DNA of 64,000 nucleotides from Numida meleagris (Eukaryota > Chordata > Aves > Galliformes > Numididae). Under the pieces are notes generated by a model. It did not search any database and had not been told where the DNA came from. It saw only the letters and a list, made by a program, of their open reading frames with translations. The translations under genes and the position numbers were made by a program. Position 1 is the first letter of the stretch; each line of letters begins with the position of its first letter. This document shows, one piece after another, positions 22,456 through 34,666 of the stretch. The stretch covers positions 16,403,331-16,467,330 of the forward strand of contig NC_034415.1 in assembly GCF_002078875.1 (NCBI RefSeq), written 5' to 3'.

Positions 22456-25400
22456 GAGTTTCAGGAGCTGAACTTCTATGAACCAGGACCATCTATTCTA
22501 ATCCTAAAAATGGTAAATATGAAGTAAAAAGGTGCTAAGGTATCCTGAACATACACATCCTGGTTCTTGGTGTTATCTTGACTGGTTTTAATGCTCAGGA
22601 GGGAATATTGTTCCTTCATGAATTATGAAACTCTAATACAGTTCATTGTATTGTTGTGAGGTTTTATGAAATCTGCTGTGGTGGCTGTTCTCTTCTTGTC
22701 TTAGAGATCTGGTGACCTTTCTAAGCACTCATAATTGTCTAAATGTGTCTAGATGTCAGTAAATAAAACCACAGAGCCTTATCATTGGGATGATCTTTAC
22801 AAATGTTTCGTGATCTCTCAGGATGCATAAACTTACATTCTGTAAAATAATGCTTTCCTAGGAATGATCTCCGTGCAGATTTCCCTTTGTTACCCTTTGA
22901 AAGTGAGTTTTCATCTCATAAGCATGTGAATATCTGCGAGCCCAGATGAGTGTGTGAATAGAAAGGCCACAGGAAGAGTTAAACAGCATTTATCATGTAG
23001 TTTCAATTCATTTGCTTCCAATTTGGCATTAATCCATTCCAAGAGATACCTCTGAGACTTTTCAAAACTACATATTAATGTAAAGATTTCTTACAGGTGC
23101 AAGGCACAGTTGCAACATTTGACGGTAGAACACAAACCCAGAGCAACAACAAAATCTGAGGAATTCTGTAGGTGCCAGTTACGGCAATTGCCTTGGAGAG
23201 CCTGTTGTAAATGGCTTAATGATATTGCCCTCTGCCGGAACGACGGGAGATTGCAGACTGATGCTCAACATGCGGTGAAGAAAACTCCAGCAGGAGAGCC
23301 GTGAGCTAGATACAACTAAATCGTTTCACACTGCTCAGTGGAATCATAGCACCGAATGCTTCTGAATCTGGAATCCAAACAGGGACTTAGGTTTTCTTCT
23401 GACTTGGTGAAGGGATATACATTTCCCTACAGAAAAATCCGTGAGCGCAGGAGAGAGATCCAAAGTTAAACTTGCCAAGAAAATGGATATTGTATCCTTG
23501 AACTTACAGGAAAAGAAAAAAAGAATGATTGCTGAGCTCCATAGGCAGATGAGTTCAGAGCTGATGAGAGAACTGTTGTGTGAAACTGTGAGGAAAAGGT
23601 ATCCTTGTGTCCCGTGCCACAGATTATTATATTTTATTATTATTATGTTTGCATTCAGAAAGAATACATAGCTTTTTCCCTACTGAAATGCTTTTATTAT
23701 TATTATTATTTCCCACTGAAATGTTTTTATTATTATTATTATTTGTTATCACCCAGCATTTGACTTGGACCATCTTCCCTATTAAAGCTTTAGGTCATTC
23801 AGTGTTACTGAGGGCAGTGAAAAAATTAAAATACATATACAAGAAATTAATCCCTTGTATATGTATTCCATTACCATGAGGCTGGTTATTCCTGTGGTCG
23901 CAGCTTTGGAATGACTTTAACTTTTAAACAAAAATATAAAAACAAGTCAGAAATGTACCAAGATGAGAACTTCAGTGATGTAGTTCTAACACAGAAAGAC
24001 TGGCCCAAAGCACTGGTTAAAGAAAGTTTTGCACAAAGCTCTGAAAGGATTTCATTGCTGGATAGTTGAATTCACCAAATCTACACGCTGGAACAATCCC
24101 CTAAAAGAAAACCATCTTTCCATGTAAAGAATTGGAGAACGTGTGAATTATTCCTGGCAGCAACTTGAAGATCTGACTCGTTTTGTGTAAAGGATTAAAG
24201 ATACGTCAGGACTCGTGGCCCTGTAAGATGCTCTGGCTGTAGTTTCCTTCCACCCTCTTGATTTACAGCTTTTGTACTCTCGTTTAGCTTTAGCAAGGTC
24301 ATCCGTGCTTTTAAAAGTATAAGAAAAACATACTGAAAGGACAGTTTTTTAAGAACCAAGCTGATAAAGCTTTTTATGTGCTGAATTTCTCACAAAACAG
24401 CCACCAGAACATCTCTAAGCAAACAAATACGTTTAGGTATTCTTTCTTCCAAAAGCTACGTAGCAGTCCTATACTACTATCCATGATTGGTTGTTGCATC
24501 CCTGCTGGAACGAAGAATTTACATGCTTCCTTTTGCTTGTTTTGGCTGAAGTGTGAAATTCTGCTTTGTGTGACTTTGAATGGATGAGGTAAAACATAGG
24601 AGGACTCACCTAGTTTTTAAGGAAACTGTACTGATATTGTTTTTATCTTAGTATTTCACAAAGCGTATTTTGATTTTTAGTCTGGGATACATTTCAAGTT
24701 GCCTTTAAAAATCAATCAATAAATAAAGATCACAGAATTAAAATGTCCTGAGTGAAGCACTCCATAACTCCAAATCGACGCAGAACTGGAGAAACCTCCA
24801 GTGGTTTCCAGCATCAAAGGTCACCCTTTCTCCTGATAGCTTAGTGGCCTTTACATTAATTTCCTCTTCNNNNNNNNNNNNNNNNNNNNNNNNNNNNNNN
24901 NNNNNNNNNNNNNNNNNNNNNNNNNNNNNNNNNNNNNNNNNNNNNNNNNNNNNNNNNNNNNNNNNNNNNNNNNNNNNNNNNNNNNNNNNNNNNNNNNNNN
25001 NNNNNNNNNNNNNNNNNNNNNNNNNNNNNNNNNNNNNNNNNNNNNNNNNNNNNNNNNNNNNNNNNNNNNNNNNNNNNNNNNNNNNNNNNNNNNNNNNNNN
25101 NNNNNNNNNNNNNNNNNNNNNNNNNNNNNNNNNNNNNNNNNNNNNNNNNNNNNNNNNNNNNNNNNNNNNNNNNNNNNNNNNNNNNNNNNNNNNNNNNNNN
25201 NNNNNNNNNNNNNNNNNNNNNNNNNNNNNNNNNNNNNNNNNNNNNNNNNNNNNNNNNNNNNNNNNNNNNNNNNNNNNNNNNNNNNNNNNNNNNNNNNNNG
25301 CATTTGTCGGCATTATTGTTCTTGGGTTTGGATTGTTCCAGCAATTTTAAGTGGCTGTTTCAGAAGAGATGCACAAATTTCACAGTAGTTTGCATGGTCT

Positions 25401-28400
25401 AATAGAGGTTGTTTAGCCACAACCCAGAGAAGAAAATGTTGTTTTTTCTCATATGCTTGAAAGTAACCTTTCTTCCTTGAAATCCTGTGTACTCTGTCCC
25501 ACAGCTCCTGCTGTATCTGAGCTTAAGTCCAAATTCCTCAAAGTCAGGGGTAAACTTTGCATGCAGATGAAAGATATTGGGCTGACAATCTATGTCCAGG
25601 ATATAACTCTCATCCATATATTTTTTGGGGGGAGTAAGTTACGTGGTTATTTATAATATCTGTATGGGAAATGGAATTACTTTATGAATCATATGAATTT
25701 AATTAAAGATATTTTGGTAAGGTTTTCTGCCAAGAAGTAGTTCCTGATTTTCACCAGTGTCGGTCAGTGGGAAATACTGTTCAAGAGTTTTCTCTCTCAT
25801 AAAAACGCTGTGTCTGTAGGTTGTATGTGGCTTCAGAGACGTACCAAGAGCCAGCAGAATCTTGGTCTTATAACGCAGGGTTTGGTCAGCAAACTTTAGA
25901 CTACAGATTGTTGGAAATATTTCCACACAAGGGACCGTTGCTGAAAAATGTTCCACTGAAGCTATTGTCTTCCTTTTTTCTTTATTTTCCATTTGTAAAA
26001 ATGAATGTTTTCGAACATCTTTCACTGTCAACCTCCCCTTAATGCAATATGTAATTTCTCATCTAGATGAAGAAGAAGAGCCACCCCAAATCAACCTACT
26101 TCGGACAGGTACTTGAGTCTGTTTCACTTGGATTCCAGATAAGGAACCTAAGCACGAGGTGCGTGGCTGACCGAAAGCAACACACTGGTGACGTTTGTGA
26201 GGGATTGTGAGTTTTCCGTGAATGGAAATGCTTGCTTCAGCTCAGCATTTTCCCAAGTAGTGATGAAAACATTTATTACTCTTCTAAAGAGATTGTGAAA
26301 ACAAGAGAATAGAAGAAAGAAAAGCTTAAAGCTGTAGTGGAACTGCTTCCCCTAATTCACATCTGCATTTGGTTTTTGATTCTAGAATGATCTGTCATTA
26401 AGAAGAAATACTAGGTAAAGCCTTTTCATCTGCTCCAACCCCAACAAGAAAAGACTTCCTGAAGGCAGCAGAAGCAGCAGCACAGCAGCACCCAGTACCT
26501 TTTTTTTTATTTTTTTTATTTTTTATTTTTATGGACAGAAATGAGAAAGTCTGCGTGCTGATGGCTTCTTTTCTTTGCAACTGTGCTCACTGCTGCTCAT
26601 TCCCCTCTGCTTTTAATCTGTTTTAGCGTACATCTTCTTTAAACATTTCAGAAGGCATTTCATGACTCTGTAACAAAGGCAAAGTTTAAACAAACTCCTT
26701 CTAATGGGAGACATAATTGTGCTTTGCTCATGAAGGCAGGAATTAAATTCTTGAGAACAGGAAAAGATGGATGGGCCACAGAGAAGTGAACTGAGGAAAC
26801 AAATAGAAGATTTCATAAGTGGAGGAAAAGGAAAAGCTGAGAAGCCCTAGGCTACAATATAGTATTAATTACAAATATGTATAATTTCCTAGTGTCACGT
26901 ATTCTGGTTGGGCTTTGATGATTTCTAATGTTAAAATCTATGGATAAACAATTTAATTTGTACAGTGATAAACTGAAAGATAATTTCTGAATAAAACTGA
27001 ATTTGAACTATTTCAACTTTTCCTGGTCTTTGTGCATGTCTTCTGGACTCAATGCTGTGTGTAAAAGAGAATGGTTTGCTTTGGAGTACTGATGTATGTG
27101 GATGACTTTCAATCTGTTTCTCATTGTTTTCTCATCTCAGCAGATGCTATTCTCCCTGGTTCCCAGGTGAGGCCTGCCAGCTCTACTGGCATCTCCCTGG
27201 GCATCTGGGGAGATGTAATGATTCCCCAGGGATGGCCTGGAGGGGCTGAGGAGGACTTCCCTGTGCCCCTGATGGCTGGAGCTAGTGCACTTAGAGTAGG
27301 CAGTGGTCACTGCTCATTTAGCAGCTCTTGCACCGAAAGCCAGGGCAAAACTGTGCCAGCTCTTAGATGTGGTCCTGTCGGGTCTGTACAAAGTCTATGC
27401 CCTTTTACTAGCAATGTCAAAACTGTACTTCTTGGGCCATATTTGAGTGAGGTGCTTGGAAACAATTGCTTGAGATGTGAGATCTCAGTGCAGGCTCAAA
27501 CTTTGAATCTTCTTCCATGTTGTCAGCGTTTTGCCTTCTCAGTTTTCTTTATGAATGTGTGCTATTGATTCTATTTGTATGGGGTATGAGTTGCATTGGT
27601 GTTTTTGTTTTTAATTGTATATTGAGAACGGCAGGTTTTTTTTCCTGATGTGTTAGTAGTTTGTCATTTGAACTGTCCTAGTTATGGGGTTGAGATTAAA
27701 ACCTCTTCAAAATCACAGCTCCAGAAGCGGTGTTGGCGTTAACTATTAGACTATTGGAATTGGAAGGAAAAAAAATGTATTTAATGGAGCCCTCTTACCA
27801 AGTATCACTTTGAATAACAGTACTAATGGCGAGGAAAAAGGAATCTTCTGTGCTTCAGAATGCTCATTTTTTTTATGGTCAGGCCAAATTGTGTTGCTCT
27901 GAAAACTTATCCAAAGGACTATTCATTTAAATAATTCATGTCTTTCCTGTTTTTATTATGAAATGACTATGCTGTAAGGATGTTTTGCAGTTGTCCCTAG
28001 TGGATTCTTTGTAGAGGATATTTTGACTCATGAAAACCCTTGTTAAGTTTGAAAGGCCACTTTACCACAGTCCTTTGCAAAACTATTTTTGTCGTTGAGT
28101 TGGTATGACTTGGTTAGTAATAGACGTGAGATCCACCTTTCACAACTGGTACCAGCACTTACAGGAAGACCCGTATCTGTTTCATCCACACGGTGGAATA
28201 GCGGGATGTTACTGATTTGCTCATCAGTACTGTGGATAGCAAGGTCCTAGTCATGCATCTGTGACAACTTCTCTTGCCTCATCCCTTAGTTATTTCCAGA
28301 CTCTCTTAACTGGCCTTGACTGTGGAATGAATTTAGACATGACTTTCCGAGCATGCAAGAATTGTGGAAACTTTGATGCAGTCATCCATTGTGTAATCCT

Positions 28401-28811
28401 CATCTAATTCTTCTGTGGGATGCTGTGCTGGCTTAACTGAACGTGTGATCTCTTTATTGAGCGGGAAGTGAATTTTGATGGAAGAAGGGTATTTGTCTAG
28501 TGTCACTTCTGTTTTTATGACTTTATCTTGCTTATGTAAGACATCTGTCCTTTCAGATCACTTGTATAAAAGCAGTACAGGTCGTTTGTTAGTCCCTTTT
28601 TCATCTGAGTTTCACAGACGTCAGAAGTATTCTCCTTTCAGCAGAGGATAAAAGGATCCACACTTACTTATGCGGTAACTTTGTGAAGGCTGTTTTTGAA
28701 GAAGCCACTGCAGAATGTAAAACACAAATAGCTCAAGACGGAAAAGAAACAGTAACTGTACTTGTTAAAATAATTGTGGAAGCTAAAGGAGCAAAAAAAC
28801 CGATCTTGTAA
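22456..28811 (+). CDS. Putative multi-exon gene, unidentified
   Basis: I do not recognise this gene. Six short segments have good acceptors, acceptable donors and mutually compatible phases. They are 22456-22512 (phase 0 to 0), 23097-23124 (0 to 1), 23433-23598 (1 to 2), then a break that needs at least one exon (2 to 1), then 25505-25549 (1 to 1), 26067-26108 (1 to 1) and 28642-28811 (from 1, with stop). The N gap at 24870-25299 lies exactly where the missing exon is required. The third segment is a Lys/Glu/Met-rich likely coiled coil (VSLNLQEKKKRMIAELHRQM). The last three read through as KFLKVRDEEEEPPQINLLRT, then AEDKRIHTYLCGNFVKAVFE, ending EAKGAKKPIL. Chance could produce single exons like these in AT-rich DNA; the phase chain is the main support. 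The 5' end is unknown. Confidence 0.4.
23433..23598 (+). CDS. Candidate coiled-coil exon of the unidentified gene
   Basis: The acceptor is tttccctacag and the donor gtatcc. It gives 55 codons open in one frame only, starting E-KSVSAGERSKVKLAKKMDI and ending MRELLCETVRK. Heptad-like spacing of Leu, Met and Ile with abundant Lys and Glu suggests an amphipathic helix. I find no family signature. Confidence 0.4.
23681..23745. repeat. Duplicated TTA-repeat module
   Basis: The module actgaaatg-(c/t)tttta followed by several TTA units occurs twice in direct succession. A microsatellite and its leader were duplicated together. Confidence 0.85.
24241..24869. other. AT-rich stretch before the gap, no gene recognised
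   Basis: No supported exon. A minus-strand frame at 24738-24869 enters the N gap and cannot be assessed. AATAAA signals near 24719-24727 are on the + strand but follow no recognised stop codon of a known gene. Confidence 0.4.
24870..25299. other. Assembly gap, 430 N
   Basis: A run of 430 undetermined bases. The length is not a round placeholder, so it is probably an estimated gap size. It coincides with the place where the unidentified gene needs an additional exon. Confidence 0.99.
25505..25549 (+). CDS. Candidate 45-bp exon of the unidentified gene
   Basis: The acceptor is ctgtcccacag and the donor AGGG/gtaaac. It reads PAVSELKSKFLKVR and is phase-compatible with the next exon (G plus AT gives Asp). 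Confidence 0.35.
26067..26108 (+). CDS. Candidate 42-bp exon of the unidentified gene
   Basis: The acceptor is ttctcatctag and the donor gtacttg. It reads EEEEPPQINLLRT after a split Asp codon, an acidic stretch followed by a hydrophobic one. It splices in phase into 28642. Confidence 0.35.
26109..28641. other. Putative intron or intergenic DNA
   Basis: It contains A/T-rich low-complexity sequence (for example T-rich 26500-26532) and a 165-codon open frame at 27071-27568 with no recognisable features. No mobile element is evident. Confidence 0.4.
28642..28811 (+). CDS. Candidate terminal exon of the unidentified gene
   Basis: The acceptor ctcctttcag is immediately followed by CAG, making a tandem (NAGNAG) acceptor; both choices keep the frame. 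The frame runs 55 codons to TAA at 28809-28811 without an ATG near its start, as expected for an internal or terminal exon. It has an alternating charged and hydrophobic pattern typical of a folded domain (GNFVKAVFEEATAECKTQ, then VTVLVKIIVEAKGAKK). The family is unknown to me. Confidence 0.45.
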
Positions 28812-31800
28812 ACAACAGCTCAGATATTAGAGGATAGAACTAAAAAAGATTTACCCATATGTTGCCATAAATGGTATCACAGCTGTCAGGCATCTGGTGA
28901 AAAGTGGAAACTCATGTATTTATTTGTGGGAGAGCTTGGAGTATTTGTACAGAGTAGAGCTGAAACAAAGAAACAAGAAAGGCACTAAGTGAAATAGCTG
29001 GCTCTCAATAGTAGCCATTCGGCTGCAGCACTGTCAGGGAGGCTAGAAAAAGGATTCTTTAGGTGTCCATGTAGGTCTTAAACGTTCCCTCTTAACTCTG
29101 TGAAGGCTAAAAAGAATGGTCTTTAAAAGGTTCAGAATTAGGTTGGAAACTAAATGTTTAATAGTCCGTGTTTCATGACAGAGGCAAATGTTGGTGAAAA
29201 AAGCAGCTTAAGTTGGATATGCTAGGCATCCTCACAGTTGTGCTTCAGTTGCTGACTGCATAGGCATGCTATCTTTAAAACGTTTTATTGCGTTGTCTAT
29301 GTGCATATTTTTTCAATGAAACCTTATTCATTTGCATAATTTCAGCAGAGACAGTGGCATGTGTACAACTGCTTAGTAGTATTAGTAGTATTTGCTTAGT
29401 AGTATTATACTTAGTAGTATTTGCTAATAAAATTAAAAATAATGCTCTAAACACAATGTGGTGCTCTCCGTAGGAGAAGGCTGAACGTACTGACCTGACG
29501 TATCAGGTACGTGTTGGGTACCCAGTGCCTCATCAAGATGAACTGTCATTTATTAATAAATACGTATTTGTGTAAGTATATCATTTTATTTAAGCTGTCC
29601 TTTAGGTTTCTGAAAACATGGATTGAATTCAGTGTTTTCAGTACCATAATGAGCAAAAAAAATCTAAGCAAGAAGAATATAATCAGAAACGCTTTGTATT
29701 TGGGGAAAAACGAATCAAAACTGTGAGCAGATTTCACAATAATAATTTCTATAATAAAGTTTGTATCATATATTCCTGAAACTTAACAAGGGACAATGAA
29801 GTCATCGGTTATCTACATCAACCATGTGATAAACCACACTCATTTTAAGATTTGCTAAGAAGACACGCTCTCAGTGAAATGAAAAGGTAAGAGAACAGTG
29901 CAGCAGTTTCTGAAATGAGTAAAAGCTATGTGAATATAAGAAGGCAAACAAAGGCTTAATTTTTGTATCCATCAGCATCGGTATGTAACTGATCTAAACA
30001 AGAAATAGTTGTATCCTTCTCACAATTCTTGAGCAAAACTATTTTACTTTAATATCACCAATGCCATAATAAGGTGATTTATGGCACAATGCAGATCTCT
30101 GGTGAGCTGTTGTGTTAAGATGCAAAGCTTTTTATTTGTTCAGAGATGCATTTTCTAGCAAACGTTGGCACTGGAACTAAAGAGATTTATTTAATTGTGG
30201 GTTCACAGTGACCGCCTGACTATAACCCACTTTCATGGTTCATCTGCCACCATCTACAAAAATGCTGGACACTCCTTTAAATATTCTTTAAGTTTCTCCA
30301 AAATATTTCACAACGTTCTTGAACTAACACATTGTGATAGATGTTCCCTATGAAGCTGAAGCAGCCTTGGTTTACAGCTTGAAGGTCTGGAGTTTCCCCC
30401 AAACCAAAGAGGAGAAAGCTTAGCTTACTCTTGGGTATCAGCTAACAACCTCTCATAACAATTAGTTTCATCTGCAATGTTTAATTAAATAACGATGCTA
30501 AGCAGTCTATGCTGTTGTGTTATTTTCCTTTGAGCTGAAAATCAGACATTCCTCAGAGTTGGGTGAATCCAGACTCTGGGGAGGGAAAAAAAAAGATGCA
30601 GTTCTGTTTTCTGTAGCTACAAAAAAAAACCCTGTTTTTTCCTTAGATAGCTTTGCCCTGTCCTTCAGAAAATGGAGCAAGAAAAAATGATAATGCTCTT
30701 ATTACTTATTATTATTACTTATGTAATACTGTCATTACCAAACTTAGAACATGGCCAGCAAGAAATGGGAATTTCTTCTACTGAGGACAGTTTTGATTGA
30801 ACAGAAAAGAATCATACATCAAGATCAAAAATAATAAGGGTTCATTGCCTCGAGTTAAACTTAGAAAATCAACTTTGAAAACTGAATGTGTTAGTAACAG
30901 TGTATCAATCTCTTTGCTACAGTTGTGATGTTTGTACTGTGGGATCTTTTCTTGTTCCTTTTTACTGCTGTTGTGGGAGTATTTGTGCATTTGTTAGTGC
31001 TTCGGCTTGGAAAAAGTGTTTTGAAGTTTTATGCTCTGCCCATCCCAGTTTAGCTTTCATTGTTCAGTCTGAAAAATAGGTTTTGATTCATACAGAGCAT
31101 GTGGACTAGATCTCTCTTAAAGGAGGTGAGAGTTCACCAAATGCCCTCTGGTTCCTTTCAGGAATGTGAGTTTTCCAAACCCTTTGCCCCTTCAGACAGC
31201 CCTGAACCAAGCAATCGTTTGGCCTGCTTGGTGTGCAGCGTGTGTGTTTGTGTCGTCTAAAGTGAAACTCTGAAACTTTCAAAGTGAGGATGGCATTGTA
31301 GCACGCTCATCCCCAACCGCTTTAATCTACTTTGAGCTTCCGATCTCCCATTCTGCCGAATTGCTAAGTCAGTTTGGTCTAGACCCTAATAAATGTAAAG
31401 CAAACCATCACTCTGAAGTGGCAAGCTTTTGGTTGCCGTATTTCTATATAGTCTGACTGTTACAGAAAATTTTTCTTGTTGCAAGTTTTGTTAAAATCAG
31501 GGCATCTAAGAAAGGGTCAACCTGACTTCTTGAGGTTTAGAGGATTACTTGTTGTATTCCTTTCTTATAATTATTTATGAAAATATTAAATTTTCATATT
31601 AAAGTATTCAAATGTGTTCTGCACTGTAACTGCAGGAAGCTCTAGAGCCAGTGCTCATATCACGTTTTATACTTATGCTATAGAAGAATCATAATTTATC
31701 TGTTAATATAATTGACATTTCCGAAGGAAGAATTAAACCAGAAGGAAGACAAACTTTTTAAATGTCACTGTCCTTATGGTATCAGAGTATCTCTTATTTG

Positions 31801-32940
31801 TGCATCGGTGTATATGGTCATGTGTTGTTTCTTTTCTTTCATCCCAAGGGGCAAGCGTGCAGTGTCATTTTAGTGAGTAGGATTTTGTTGTTTTGGTTGC
31901 ATGGTTGTTTTAATTTTCTAAGTACTTGCTAGAGACAACATCAGCAAGATGTGTCTTGCCTTTGGAACAGAGACTCCCAATGTTTCTCATCATTTCCACT
32001 TAGTGTTTGCTTGAGGATGTTAAAAATTACTGGAAAATATTGTTCCTTGCAGTTTTTCGCAAATGAATGAGCTACCGGTGAAAACACAGTTTCCCATCAA
32101 TATGTTGGTGGAGGCCCTACTAAAAGAGCTGAGCTTTCTGATGAATTATCTCAGTTCACAACACCTTTCAGACGAGATGCAACTTCTGTCTTGTAGGTGA
32201 CGATGTCAGATTACATCTGCAGAAATTGAAGGATGAGAGTAAGCATACTGGGTATCACCTGATGCTGGGCCTGAAGTTTGTACCAGTTCCTTATGATTCT
32301 TCATAGCAAGGCAAGGAAGCTCTTTAAGTCTTGGAATCACTTGGAAACACATCCAGAAGATGATTTTATCCTCTGATAAGCTGATACCTGGAGGCAAGGA
32401 AGGTTGATATGTCCTTTAAAAGGGGGGCTCTTTCTCATTGTTAATTACAAGGAAAACAACTCTAGCTTATGTTGCATTCTACTCCTAGGTGGTTAAATGT
32501 AGCTGAGAGAGATCATAATATTTGTTCTTACATAGGCAGCAGAGACTCACTAACGACATAATTTCTGATATCCATTGTTTGAGGTTGACAAATGTGATCC
32601 TATGAAAGCCAGCCTTGCACTGAGTCTCTTCATTGTTTAATTTATTTCATTTGCTTTATCCGTCTGCCACTTGCATTTGAACATCTGCTCATCCTTTTAA
32701 GATGAGATCTTAGAGATTTGGGTAGCCAGTGAGGACAGACAGGACATCATGTTGGTCTGAGGTAGAATCATCATACGTTGTTTTGGTAGGTCTTTTGTTT
32801 GTTGAAATGCTGTTCCTCAGAAGGTATGGGATTCATTTATTTATTTACTGGTGTTTGAATTGGTGAATCCTATCAGAATCCTTGTTCTGTTTTGTTTTGT
32901 GTACTTCATGGAAAGATGCCTATTCACTCTTGTGAGGGTG
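28812..32940. other. AT-rich intergenic DNA up to the palindrome
   Basis: I see no gene. A small imperfect tandem of ttagtagtatt units lies at about 29371-29421. The rest is single-copy-looking AT-rich sequence. Confidence 0.5.
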
Positions 32941-34116
32941 TTGCCTATTCCTGCTATCAAAGATATCAGTTGGTTTGTTCTTGGTTGTTACCAAATCAAA
33001 GCTAGAATGCAGCTAGTAGAAAGGTCAGTAAAACTTAAAGCCTACTAGAGGTGGCCAAGCATGATGATTCTTGAGTGTATGGAAACTGGAAGATTCTGCT
33101 GCAGTTTGGGTTTCTGAGAGGACAGTTCTACTACCTCGATCATTTTACTATTCTGATCCTGAAAAGTGTTCTGGCTAGTCTGGGGCAAAACCACATGTAA
33201 AACCAAGCGAAGGCAACAAGATCCTGAGCAATACCCAGGTGTGTTTCTGTCATTGCTCTTCTGGTGTGCTCTTTCAGGTTAATCCCTTGTCATGGTTTTT
33301 AACCAAAAGGTTGGACACTCATGCTATGCACCATCTGCAGCACAACTAGTTCCCTCAGGTCCTGGGTGCCTTTCTCCGTGGTGGTCCATTTGCCTGGGTT
33401 ACACAGCAGGCAACACCTGACAAGAGTCACCTCTGCTACAGCTACATCTTGTTTTGGAGCCACCCACTGGTGGGAGCAGCATAGTTCTGCATCCATCGTT
33501 TTGTCTCCTTCACAGCCCTATTTGATACCATTGTTACAGTGAGAAAGAATGTAGCCAAGGACAGAATGAAATGAATTTATCAAAAATACGCTACAATGCA
33601 TAGCACTTAGGTGAGCATTTCCAACCATTCGATGTAAAGAAATTATACAAGCAACTCTATAAAAGAAGATCCTGAGTTTACAAATAAATTCTGTCCTTCC
33701 TACATCAGCCCTCAGTTTTTTTCACCTTTTTCTCTCTGTAACGATATTTCCGAGCTCAGAAGGGATTTTCCCTGTAAGGGCAGAGATGGGAGGTGTCACT
33801 GTGAAGAATTCCTTAAAAGCTATAGGTATTTTTAATGACATTTGTGGACATGTACTACTCGGGAAGGAACCCCTAATGTGTATGCGACTGTTAAAAGGAA
33901 CACTGAAACTGAAGAAAGGAGTTGCGCAGCCCCAGCTGTGGCAGGGCGCTTGGTTTGTGAGGTGAGAGCTCCCGTGAGGCGGCTCCGCCGTGAGGGGACG
34001 GGCGGCAGCGCCCGCGAGAGGGGCCCGTGATCCTCAGATGACTCCGGCCCGGCCGCCCTCAGGTAGAAAGGGCGGGAACGCTGAGGCGGGAAGAGAAAGC
34101 GGCGTTCCGGGCTCCT

Positions 34117-34148
34117 ATTGGCTGGCGGGCGGCAGGGACACCTATAAG
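34117..34148 (+). promoter_or_regulatory. Promoter-like CCAAT and TATA pair, left arm
   Basis: An inverted CCAAT box (ATTGG, 34117-34121) is followed 21 bases later by a TATA-like TATAAG (34143-34148). Both lie in a CpG-rich block with E2F-like GGCGGGA motifs upstream. The layout predicts rightward transcription toward the palindrome centre. The same elements are present in the right arm, so they have been kept in both copies. Confidence 0.55.
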
Positions 34149-34223
34149 AGGAGCACGGGCGGGAAAGAGAGCAACGGCTGTTCTCCTCAGCGCGTGAGAG
34201 GAAGCGGAGCGCTGTGAGGGAAA

Positions 34224-34241
34224 GGCGGCGGCGGCGGCGGC
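34224..34241. repeat. GGC trinucleotide repeat, left arm (6 units)
   Basis: Six GGC units lie downstream of the TATA-like box, in a presumed 5' untranslated region. The right arm carries seven complementary units at 36439-36459, so the copy number differs between arms. Confidence 0.9.
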
Positions 34242-34272
34242 AAGCGTTCTCCGGAGCCGAAGTGCGGCGTGG

Positions 34273-34346
34273 CCGGGGTGCGGACGGAGGCGGACCAAGG
34301 TACTGGGGGCCGGGGTGCGGACGGAGGCGGACCAAGGTACTGGGGG
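34273..34346 (+). repeat. Perfect 37-bp tandem duplication
   Basis: The unit starting ccggggtgcggacggaggcg and ending in ggtactggggg occurs twice without a mismatch at 34273-34309 and 34310-34346. Each copy includes a potential splice donor (AG/gtactg). The right arm has only one copy, so the duplication arose after the arms formed or was lost on the right. Confidence 0.95.
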
Positions 34347-34420
34347 TGGGGCCGCCGCGCGGACTCCGACGGGGGCGGCCGGGGCCGGGGCCGCCGCTCG
34401 GGCTTTGAGAGGAGGGGCGT

Positions 34421-34666
34421 ATGAGCGCTCTCCAAGAGGACGGACGGAGGGATGCGACGAGCGGGGCACACTGCCTCGCAATGGAAGATGCTATGAGACA
34501 ACGGCATGCAGCAATAATAAAGCAAATATATCTCGCTGTTGGTGTGATGATCTCCACGGATTATATTTCTACCTCTAAAGAAGGGGATGGTGGGAATGTG
34601 GGAGGACATGAGAAAGGCACTGAGGTTGAGAAAGGGGAAGCACAGGAGTACTGTTCAATTGTTTGA
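34421..34666 (+). CDS. Short ORF shared with the other arm (unknown)
   Basis: An 81-codon frame starts at ATG 34421, with a second ATG at 34481 beginning MEDAMRQRHAAIIKQIYLAV. It lies about 275 bp downstream of the TATA-like box. The right arm keeps a related frame (VEDAMRKRHAAIIKLMYLTV) with mostly conservative changes, but the two diverge after about 35 residues. I do not recognise it; it may be a coding exon or chance. Confidence 0.3.
   Translation: MSALQEDGRRDATSGAHCLAMEDAMRQRHAAIIKQIYLAVGVMISTDYISTSKEGDGGNVGGHEKGTEVEKGEAQEYCSIV

Noticed and set aside
24738..25350. Open frames of 150-191 codons across the N gap
   Set aside because: Their length comes almost entirely from undetermined bases.
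33832..34557. 241-codon minus-strand open frame rich in Pro, Arg and Ser
   Set aside because: It lies across the CpG-rich block, where stop codons are rare by composition. It runs antisense to the promoter-like elements and is not kept as one frame in the other arm.
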